DNA from: JADLFV01 sp964471555
GTDB taxonomy: Bacteria > Planctomycetota > Phycisphaerae > Phycisphaerales > Phycisphaeraceae
Direction: 5' to 3'
Assembly (NCBI GenBank): GCA_964471555.1
Contig: CAYYGM010000005.1
Location: 7,942-71,941, forward strand
DNA length: 64,000 nucleotides
How positions within the stretch are numbered: the first letter of the stretch is position 1; each line of letters opens with the position of its first letter. The notes below the pieces were generated by a model. The model had not been told where the DNA came from, made no database searches, and worked only from the letters and a program-made list of their open reading frames with translations. Made by a program: the position numbers and the translations under genes. This document shows, in pieces, positions 1-6,795 of the stretch.

Positions 1-44
1 CTTAATGAACGTCTCGCCGCGACGCCGACCGTCGCACTGCCACC

Positions 45-1628
45 TTATCTCCCTTCCAAACGCTCAGCTAACGTGAGCGCGACATAGAACGTTTTACACT
101 CCAGCGCCTGCCCATTCCACCTGGCAGCCGCACCGCTCGGATCGTCCTCTACGGGCAAATCGACACGGATTCCACCTGCGGCATCCTGTACCTGTGACGT
201 TAGATCGCTGCGACCATTGGCGATATCCACCCGTTCGAGTTTGAGCAAGGATGATCGGACGATTTTGGGAAACGCCAGGGCAAGCTTCATTCCGCTGTCG
301 TTGGCAAGCTGTTTGCGGACATCAGCCGCCAGATGCACAGCCAGAATAACACGGTTACCCACGGCAAATGATTCAAGCGAGCTGGCGCCGGTATCCAGTT
401 CGGCGCGCAGGGCGGGGCGGCTTTGCACGGCGTCATAAGTTCGCATTCCGTCGCCCTGCAGCAGCGTACCCAGCGTCAACAGGCTCAGCCCGTGCGGCGA
501 CAAATCCTCTCCGCCATAAAGGGTTCGGTTTACCGCGGTCTCATGTTCTGACAATTTGGGGCTCTTGTAGGAGAAAAAAAACAGCTTGTATTTGTCTCTG
601 TAGTCCCAATCGTGAGCCAGGGACCAATAAAGAAACCGGGGGTAGTTGTTACTAATGAAATAGGGCTTCGGAGAGTTGGCTATTTCGGTTTGCCAAATAC
701 CGATGCGCTCGTGGCCGCGACTATCGGCCGCCTTACGCAGCGCATCGAACGATCGCGGCGGCATGTAGTGAACATCGAGAATGTCCAACGTCTGCCATGC
801 CTGGTGACGATCGAGCAGTTCGATGAACTCCTCAATCGGCGCACCGTGTATCCATCCACCGTAGACGACCTTTCCGCCCAATTCGCGCACGATCTTGGCC
901 GCGGGCAGATGCACGCGCTGCATATAGGTATCAAGATCACCATCCCAGAAACCACTCTTGGGGTGGGCCTCGTTCCAGATCTGGAAATACTCAATGTTGT
1001 AGGGCGATTTTCGCAGCGCGCTCACCGCTTTGCGGACGTAGTTTTCCCAATCTTCCACATGTTCACTGGCAAGAGGAATTTTATTCTTGCGATAATCCTT
1101 GATGACAAACACGCGGTCCAGCGCCCAGTCTCGATCGGGACCGCCGCGCGTATAGGTACGGGCCTCGTAGTTGCCGTCCGAAAGCACTTCGATCTCACGA
1201 CGCCATTGGTCGCCATAGTTTACTTCATACGGCACGTCCAATGACAAGGGTTCCGACGACCAGCTTGTGTTGTAGCCAAGCATCACCAATGTGTCTGCGC
1301 CGCGCTGACGAAATGCTCGAATGTCCTGACAAAATTGGCTGAAATAGCTTTCATCCCACTTGCCCGGCTCGGGCTGCCACTTCTGCCAGGATAGGCCGTC
1401 GCGGTTCCATCCCAGGGCCTTGTCCCAGAGAATCGCATTGGGCGGCTGAACCGGATTGGCCTGACATGCGCCACTGAAGTCTCGAAAAGAGGGGCCGACC
1501 CATCCGCCGTCACCCGCCAGCGCGGCTGAGACCGACGTAATCACCCAGACTACAACCAGCAGCTTTATGCCGGTCATGCCAAGGGACTTCTTGTTGGATT
1601 TCAACTTCTGCATGTCTTCGTGGACCAT
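45..1628 (-). CDS. Secreted clan GH-A glycoside hydrolase (GH39/GH5-like)
   Basis: Likely an exported polysaccharide-cleaving enzyme with a (beta/alpha)8 barrel. The N-terminus has a basic stretch followed by a hydrophobic segment ending in ALAG, a plausible Sec signal. The motif FQIWNEAH near residue 219 fits the acid/base glutamate at the end of strand beta-4 in clan GH-A, and IGIWQTE near residue 314 fits the nucleophile glutamate of strand beta-7. Between them lies a VHYMPP stretch typical of barrel strands. The family inside the clan (GH39, GH5, GH30-like) cannot be settled by eye. An inner ATG five codons downstream (MQKLKSN) is an equally good start. It is the last gene of a minus-strand cluster running from the regulator at 6.6 kb, which suggests a role in degrading the same glycan as the divergent GH38 enzyme. 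Confidence 0.75.
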   Translation of the reverse strand: MVHEDMQKLKSNKKSLGMTGIKLLVVVWVITSVSAALAGDGGWVGPSFRDFSGACQANPVQPPNAILWDKALGWNRDGLSWQKWQPEPGKWDESYFSQFCQDIRAFRQRGADTLVMLGYNTSWSSEPLSLDVPYEVNYGDQWRREIEVLSDGNYEARTYTRGGPDRDWALDRVFVIKDYRKNKIPLASEHVEDWENYVRKAVSALRKSPYNIEYFQIWNEAHPKSGFWDGDLDTYMQRVHLPAAKIVRELGGKVVYGGWIHGAPIEEFIELLDRHQAWQTLDILDVHYMPPRSFDALRKAADSRGHERIGIWQTEIANSPKPYFISNNYPRFLYWSLAHDWDYRDKYKLFFFSYKSPKLSEHETAVNRTLYGGEDLSPHGLSLLTLGTLLQGDGMRTYDAVQSRPALRAELDTGASSLESFAVGNRVILAVHLAADVRKQLANDSGMKLALAFPKIVRSSLLKLERVDIANGRSDLTSQVQDAAGGIRVDLPVEDDPSGAAARWNGQALECKTFYVALTLAERLEGR

Positions 1629-1664
1629 GTGGTTCTGCGTGTCGTGATGAGGATGCGGCGCGGA

Positions 1665-2462
1665 TTACGGAAGCCGAGCCAGGTTGTCTTTGCCTTTGTC
1701 GTAGGCCGAGATAAAGCTGGGGGCGTAATACGGAAAATCCATGATCTGGAACGACTTGCCCTCGTCGTTGACTCGTTCCCGCGACCAAGACTCAGCGTGC
1801 CCGTCGGAGTAGCTGGCATTGGCGAGGGTATCATTCATGTGCTCGAATGGATAGCCGCCGTTAACGATCTGCAGTTGCCCGTTGTAGTTGAACAGTGCGC
1901 GGTCTGTATACAACGTCACGCCGCTGCCCAAGCGGTTCAATTCCAAGTGCGAGCTATGAGGGTCTGCCGGGTCGTATTCCACATGCGTGTCGCTCCACCC
2001 GTAGGCGTTAGCTCGGCGCCCGTAGTAGGACACCTTAACCGCACCGGATGGGCCGGTGGTCCAAGCGTCCTTAAACTCCGTATAGCGATCTTCAGGAAAG
2101 GACGGACAATAGCCGTTGATCGGCTGCAGATAACCCATGTCATACAGTTGGCCGATCCCGAACCATCGGAGATTGTTGCGTGCGTAATGGCCACCCGCAC
2201 TGCTTAGATACAACCATGCCTGCTGGTCATCGGCCGCATAGGACGTGGCTGATGTGCCGATCTGGCGAAGATTACTCAGGCAAGTCATGTGTTTGGCGGA
2301 CTCTCGCGCGTTCCGCAAGGCCGGCAGAAGTATTGATATTAAAAGTGCAATAATTGAAACCACCACCAGTAATTCAATCAGAGTAAACCCTGATATTGCG
2401 ACAGTTTTCTGCTCGCCATGAGCTTGCCATTGAGGACGTCGAATTGTGGAGCAGTATGACAT
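1665..2462 (-). CDS. Pseudopilin-like protein, DUF1559-type (copy A)
   Basis: Type IV/II pilin-like surface or periplasmic protein. It has a prepilin cleavage/methylation signal, a glycine followed by FTLIELLVVVSIIALLIS, then the helix continuation LLPALRNARESAKHMTCLSNLRQIG seen in planctomycete pseudopilins. The C-terminal part carries an H-x11-DG motif (HMNDT...YSDGHAESW), close to the H-X9-DG signature of these families. The start was chosen at the ATG preceded by AGGAG about 10 bases upstream; the reading frame extends nine codons further. It is a paralogue of the next gene, with the same layout throughout. In planctomycetes such proteins are numerous and their function is mostly unknown. 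Its place between PEP-CTERM proteins and a glycoside hydrolase suggests a glycan-related surface role, which is inference. Confidence 0.85.
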   Translation of the reverse strand: MSYCSTIRRPQWQAHGEQKTVAISGFTLIELLVVVSIIALLISILLPALRNARESAKHMTCLSNLRQIGTSATSYAADDQQAWLYLSSAGGHYARNNLRWFGIGQLYDMGYLQPINGYCPSFPEDRYTEFKDAWTTGPSGAVKVSYYGRRANAYGWSDTHVEYDPADPHSSHLELNRLGSGVTLYTDRALFNYNGQLQIVNGGYPFEHMNDTLANASYSDGHAESWSRERVNDEGKSFQIMDFPYYAPSFISAYDKGKDNLARLP

Positions 2463-2532
2463 GATGCGTGAACTCCTATTGTTCGACATTAATTGCCGCT
2501 CGATACATAGTCAGAATAGATAACGAGGCCCG

Positions 2533-3342
2533 CTATAGCACACGGACGATGTTGTCATGGCCCTTGTCGTAAGCAGAAATACAATTTCCCAGGTAATACG
2601 GAGATATCACGACGGCAGTGGATTTGGCTTCGGTCATGATGCGCTGGCGGGTCCAGGATTCGGCATGGCCGTCTATGTAGCTGGCGTTGCCCGTTGTATC
2701 GCTCAGATGTTCCATGGGATATCCACCGTTGACGATGCCCATGGGGCCAATGAAATTGAACAATGCACGATCAGTGAGCAGTGTGACACCCGAGCCTAGT
2801 CGATTGAGTTCCAGATGTAGACTGAGCTGATCGCCCGTTTTGTATTGCACGTAGGAGTCGGCGAAGCCTGAGGCGGGATTCCCGCGGCGGTTGTAGTAGG
2901 ACACCTTGACTTCACCCGATGGGCCAGCCTGCCAGGCATCCTTGTACTGTTCATACCGGTCCTCGGAGAACGACGGGCAATACCCGGATATTGGCGGCAC
3001 ATAGCCCATCATGAACAACTGCCCTACACCGAACCAATGGAGATTATTGCGGGCATAATGCCCCCCCGCCGGGCTAAGGTACATCCAGGCGTCGAGTGAA
3101 TCCGTGGCATAGGAGGCGCTGGCGACGCCGAGTTGACGCAGATTGCTCAGGCAAGTGGCATGCTTGGCAGCCTCCCGAGCGCTGCGCAGCGCGGGCAGCA
3201 AAATGGAAATCAGCACGGCGATAATCGAAACGACGACCAGCAGCTCAATCAGCGTAAACCCAATGCGGGGATGCATCGCGATGTGCCATTCTGGAATCGG
3301 TGACGCATCGTCCGGGTGCTGGATGCGTGAGGAAGGAAGCAT
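2533..3342 (-). CDS. Pseudopilin-like protein, DUF1559-type (copy B)
   Basis: Second member of the pseudopilin pair. The leader is longer than usual (about 28 residues: MLPSSRIQHPDD... to MHPRIG) before the conserved GFTLIELLVVVSIIAVLIS helix, followed by LLPALRSAREAAKHATCLSN. The globular part matches copy A closely over blocks such as AGGHYARNNL, GYCPSFSEDRY, NRLGSGVTLLTDRALFN and YIDGHAESWTR, so the two arose by duplication. The start was placed at the ATG preceded by GAGAG eight bases away; the frame is open 14 codons further upstream but has no ribosome site there. It lies 70 bases upstream of copy A, presumably cotranscribed. A prepilin peptidase is needed for maturation, and none is present in this window. 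Confidence 0.85.
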   Translation of the reverse strand: MLPSSRIQHPDDASPIPEWHIAMHPRIGFTLIELLVVVSIIAVLISILLPALRSAREAAKHATCLSNLRQLGVASASYATDSLDAWMYLSPAGGHYARNNLHWFGVGQLFMMGYVPPISGYCPSFSEDRYEQYKDAWQAGPSGEVKVSYYNRRGNPASGFADSYVQYKTGDQLSLHLELNRLGSGVTLLTDRALFNFIGPMGIVNGGYPMEHLSDTTGNASYIDGHAESWTRQRIMTEAKSTAVVISPYYLGNCISAYDKGHDNIVRVL

Positions 3343-3418
3343 TCGGTCGACTCTCTTTGTATTCCGACTCTCGATGCCAAACATGCCGGCCCGGGTTAAC
3401 GTGCCGACATGGATATTG

Positions 3419-4252
3419 TTAATAACGCTTACGAAGAGCCATCGCCAACAACCCAGCGCTTGTGAGGGCTATGCCGGCCGGTTCGGGCACTAACACGACG
3501 TCTTCCCAAGTCGTGCCCAATCTGATTTCATCGACCATTCCGGTGAAGTTGGCGTCGGTACCCAGAGTGATATGCAACCGGGTGAGCACCGAGAGCGTGT
3601 CGCCGGTGTCTATCGCAGTCCAGGTCACGGGCTCGGATGCATCCGCGGTGTCGCTGGGCCCATACACCTTGATATAGGATTCGTCCGGTGTTCCGGCGGC
3701 GTGTGTGACAAGCTTGGACACCAGCAGGTATGTATCTCCACTGGTAATGCTTCCGCCGAAGATTGCACCAGTCACCGTGTCCACGAAAAACTGCGTGCCA
3801 TTGGCCATTGCCATGCGGTGGCGCAGGGTGCCGGTATCTGTCGAGAAACTTACCTGTACGGTCTGGTTGGAGCTGGCCGTGCTGTCGCGGCGCAGTAGCA
3901 TGCTTAGATAGACCGTCTGTTCAAGGTTCATGTCAATGGGCGAGTTGAGGATGCGATAGACCTCGCCGCCACGACCGGCAATCCGACTACCTATGGGAGT
4001 GAAAGCATAAGCACTGGTGCTGAGCGAAACGCCGTCGTTACTCAAGTGCAGGAAATCCGCATCGCCGTCGGACCAGCCGGCCGCGAAGCCGGTACCACCA
4101 TTCATGCCATCGATGGCCGTGCCAATATAATCGAAGCCGTCGTAAGCCAGAAGCGCCGCCTGTGTGGCATTGCCCGCTTCCAACGCCAGTATCAGACACG
4201 CTGAAGCCACCACAGCACCGAGCATCCTTCTGTATTTCTCCATCCGTCTCAT
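3419..4252 (-). CDS. PEP-CTERM sorted LamG-like surface protein
   Basis: Exported protein with an N-terminal signal (MEKYRRMLGAVVASACLIL...), a beta-rich body and a C-terminal PEP-CTERM tail: VPEPAGIALTSAGLLAMAL followed by the basic RKRY end. That tail is the sorting signal handled by exosortase, so the mature protein is expected at the cell surface or in the extracellular matrix. The body begins LLAYDGFDYIGTAIDGMNGG and contains SGDTYLLVSKL and FTGMVDEIRLG, which resemble concanavalin-A/LamG-type jelly rolls common in planctomycete surface proteins. The ATG at 4252 has GAAAGG nine bases upstream. The next gene upstream is a close paralogue that also carries dockerin-like repeats; this copy has lost or never gained them. 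Confidence 0.85.
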   Translation of the reverse strand: MRRMEKYRRMLGAVVASACLILALEAGNATQAALLAYDGFDYIGTAIDGMNGGTGFAAGWSDGDADFLHLSNDGVSLSTSAYAFTPIGSRIAGRGGEVYRILNSPIDMNLEQTVYLSMLLRRDSTASSNQTVQVSFSTDTGTLRHRMAMANGTQFFVDTVTGAIFGGSITSGDTYLLVSKLVTHAAGTPDESYIKVYGPSDTADASEPVTWTAIDTGDTLSVLTRLHITLGTDANFTGMVDEIRLGTTWEDVVLVPEPAGIALTSAGLLAMALRKRY

Positions 4253-4416
4253 CTCAATTTACCTTTCAATGTACACACGTGGGAATTTAAGATCCGCTGC
4301 AAAATGTGCTGATTAGACGATGCGTCACACGTCACTTTTCTAACACCTCCTTGGCTGGAATCAGCCATGCGTTGACGACGGGCACATGCAAGTGGTGCTG
4401 ACATACTGCCGGTCGC

Positions 4417-5487
4417 TTAATGTCGCGTGCGTTTGTAGAACAAGCTCAGCAATCCGCCACAGGTCAGCAACAACGACACCGGCTCGGGAATGATCACACC
4501 AGCGAGTTCGCGCGCCTGATCGAATCCCACATCCGGCGAGGTGCCAAACCCCCAGTTGTCGCCAATGATCTGAAGGTCGGCCAAGTTGACGATGTTGTCA
4601 CCGGTGAAGTCAGCTTCGGACCAGGCAGCCGAGGTGGACTGCCAGTTGTCACCAAGGATCTGCAGGTCTGCCAGATTGACCATGCCGTCACCGTTGGCGT
4701 CGCCGGGATGGAATGATGCGGCGACCTGTACCACATCTTCCCAGGTTGTGCCGATACGAATTTCATCGACCATACCGGTGAAATTGGCGTCAGTGCCCAA
4801 TGTAATGTGCAGGCGAGTGCAGTAGGAGAGCGTTTCGCCAGTATCCGAGGCCGTCCAAGTCACGGTTTCTGAGGATTCCGCGGTCTCGCTCGGGCCATAG
4901 ACTTTGATATATGATTCATCCGGTGTACCTGTAGCATGCGTAACCAGTTTGGAGACCAACAAAAAGGTTTCGCCGCTGGTGATCTCAGCGCCAAACTGCG
5001 CGCCGGTTACCGTGTCCACGAAGAACTGCGTGCCGTTGGCCATAGCCATGCGGTGGCGTAGCGTGCCCGCATCTGTGGACAGGCTGATCTGGACAATCTG
5101 GTTTGACGCGGCCGTGCTGTCACGGCGCAAGAGCATGCTGAAATAGATGGTCTGTTCGAGATTCATGTCGATCGGATTGTCGAAGATGCGATACACCTCA
5201 CCGCCTCGACCAGCAATGCGGCTGCCCACCGGTGCAAATGAATAGGCACTTGAGATGAGCGAAACGCCATCGTTACTCAGGTGCAGGAAATCCGCGTCGC
5301 CGTCTGACCAGCCGGCGGCAAAACCGAACCCGCCGTTCATGCCGTCGATGGCCGTTCCCGTGTAATCGAACCCGTCGTACGCAAGCAGGGTCGCCCGCGC
5401 CGTTGAGCCGGCCAATCCCAGAAAGATGATTAGGGTCAGGACGCCACTTTGTTGCAGGACCTTAGCATTCCTCCAAGAATCAGACAT
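4417..5487 (-). CDS. PEP-CTERM LamG-like protein with dockerin-like repeats
   Basis: Paralogue of the neighbouring PEP-CTERM protein, with the same LLAYDGFDYTGTAIDGMNGG opening and FTGMVDEIRIGTTWEDV block. After that it carries two Ca-binding dockerin-like repeats (GDANGDGMVNLADLQ... and ADFTGDNIVNLADLQ...), each ending in GDNW, and then the PEP-CTERM tail IPEPVSLLLTCGGLLSLFY plus KRTRH. In planctomycetes this single dockerin-like type of repeat is widespread and has not been tied to a cellulosome. The start was set at the ATG (MSDSWRNA) because GAGGAG lies eight bases upstream; the frame continues 11 codons further to a GTG. The signal peptide is VLTLIIFLGLAGSTARA. Probably cotranscribed with the genes downstream. 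Confidence 0.85.
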   Translation of the reverse strand: MSDSWRNAKVLQQSGVLTLIIFLGLAGSTARATLLAYDGFDYTGTAIDGMNGGFGFAAGWSDGDADFLHLSNDGVSLISSAYSFAPVGSRIAGRGGEVYRIFDNPIDMNLEQTIYFSMLLRRDSTAASNQIVQISLSTDAGTLRHRMAMANGTQFFVDTVTGAQFGAEITSGETFLLVSKLVTHATGTPDESYIKVYGPSETAESSETVTWTASDTGETLSYCTRLHITLGTDANFTGMVDEIRIGTTWEDVVQVAASFHPGDANGDGMVNLADLQILGDNWQSTSAAWSEADFTGDNIVNLADLQIIGDNWGFGTSPDVGFDQARELAGVIIPEPVSLLLTCGGLLSLFYKRTRH

Positions 5488-5520
5488 GACAAGACTCCTC
5501 ATTACATGGCCCAAGAACAC

Positions 5521-6645
5521 TCATGCACTCATACAGCGGATACTTTGCCGCTCCACCAGTTGCGGCTTTTCCTGCAGTGTTTCATATGGCAGTTGGGGAT
5601 TTTCGAGTCGGCGCTGAATTCGCGTGTATATGGCTTCGGCGTAGTGGTCTGACGTGACCCCCACCATGGTCAGCCAATCACAGTGACGGGCGTCGAGGTC
5701 CGGGTTGTCCACGACAAGCAGACTCAAATCATCGGGCACCGAAATGCCCGCCGCCTCGCAGGCCTCAAGAATGCCCACGGCACTGGCCTGGCTCCAAACC
5801 AGCAACGCGGTGAACGGCAGCTTTCCGTCAAATCTTGCCAGCAAGCGGTCAAAACTACTTCGCACTTTTCCGGTGGACCATTCGCCCTGCTGAGTTTGGG
5901 GTATTACGACCATCTCGTCCGTGATTTTCAAACCCCTGCTGTCCATCTGTAATCGAAAAGCATCCAGGCGAGGCCGGATTTGAGCTACCGGTTCACCACT
6001 GGCGAAGCCGATCTCTCGATGTCCCATGCCGGCCAGATGATCGAGAGCCAGCTTGATGGACTGGTAGTAATCCGTGCCGATCACATCCACATCAACGCCC
6101 ATAAATCGGGAGCTGGCCACAAAGACCGCATTGGTGCGCTCACGCAGAAAGGCAAGCAGAGAAACCGGTATCGCCGGGTCATGCGTCTGCAGCACGTAAG
6201 CGTCAGCATCCTTGCCGGACTTCAGAAGATCAAGAGCATGATTTGCATCGCTGTAGGTGACCACCAGAGATCGGTGACCGTGTTCGACAAGCTGACGATG
6301 CAGTTTCTGGGTCAGTTCGTTATTGCGTCGGCTGGGATAGTCTTCACGCAGGATGCATACGGTGCGCAACGCTGCTGCACCCTGGACCGCGATGTTCTTC
6401 ATCACGAAGGTTCCACGACCGACTTGAGATGAAACAATGCCCTGTTCTTCCATGCGACGGATGGCATTGCGGATGGTCAGTTGGCTGACGCCATAGAGGT
6501 CTGTGAGTTGACGAACGGTGGGCAGTTGTTTGCCCCGGCCCAGTCGAGCGGCTTCTGCCATCAGTTTTTCAAGGACGCCGTCCGCCAGTGAGACGCCATG
6601 CTTGACCAAAGATGAGGAAGTATGTGCAGACACAGCAAACTCCAA
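5521..6645 (-). CDS. GntR/LacI-hybrid transcriptional regulator
   Basis: Regulator with an N-terminal GntR-type winged helix (KQLPTVRQLTDLYGVSQLTI then RNAIRRMEEQGIVSSQVGRG, roughly residues 30-75) and a C-terminal LacI/periplasmic-binding-like sensor (VCILREDYPSRRNNELTQKL, ALDHLAGMGHREIGFASG, SLLVVDNPDLDARH). This architecture is typical of sugar-responsive regulators such as AraR. The frame is open to a GTG at 6672, but that codon sits directly against the -10 element of an excellent sigma-70 promoter, so translation must begin further in. The TTG at 6645 has GAGGGGG six bases upstream; a GTG at 6633 with GGAG is the alternative. It heads the minus-strand cluster and faces the GH38 gene, so it probably controls both. 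The effector is presumably a sugar. Confidence 0.85.
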   Translation of the reverse strand: MEFAVSAHTSSSLVKHGVSLADGVLEKLMAEAARLGRGKQLPTVRQLTDLYGVSQLTIRNAIRRMEEQGIVSSQVGRGTFVMKNIAVQGAAALRTVCILREDYPSRRNNELTQKLHRQLVEHGHRSLVVTYSDANHALDLLKSGKDADAYVLQTHDPAIPVSLLAFLRERTNAVFVASSRFMGVDVDVIGTDYYQSIKLALDHLAGMGHREIGFASGEPVAQIRPRLDAFRLQMDSRGLKITDEMVVIPQTQQGEWSTGKVRSSFDRLLARFDGKLPFTALLVWSQASAVGILEACEAAGISVPDDLSLLVVDNPDLDARHCDWLTMVGVTSDHYAEAIYTRIQRRLENPQLPYETLQEKPQLVERQSIRCMSA

Positions 6646-6672
6646 GATGAGCCCCCTCGAATCAATTGACAC

Positions 6673-6701
6673 AATATAGTGTTATGTGTAACATATGTCA
6701 A
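6673..6701 (-). promoter_or_regulatory. Sigma-70 promoter with embedded operator-like palindrome
   Basis: On the minus strand a consensus -35 TTGACA (6701-6696) is followed by exactly 17 bases and a -10 TATATT (6678-6673). The spacer contains TGTTA-CACA-TAACA, a perfect five-base inverted repeat, and a second TGTCAA half lies just past the -10. This fits autoregulation by the GntR-type protein encoded immediately downstream, and the divergent GH38 gene begins about 95 bases to the other side. Confidence 0.7.
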
Positions 6702-6795
6702 TATTGATTTTGCGGGCGGAGGTGGCGACGGTTTTATTTCTGTAAATTAATGTTTAATAGATTTTTACGATGTTTTTTGGTTGGAGTCGCCCGGG

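Noticed and set aside
6646..6672. Start of the GntR-type regulator at the upstream GTG (6672)
   Set aside because: That codon lies next to the -10 box of the gene's own promoter and would not be in the transcript.
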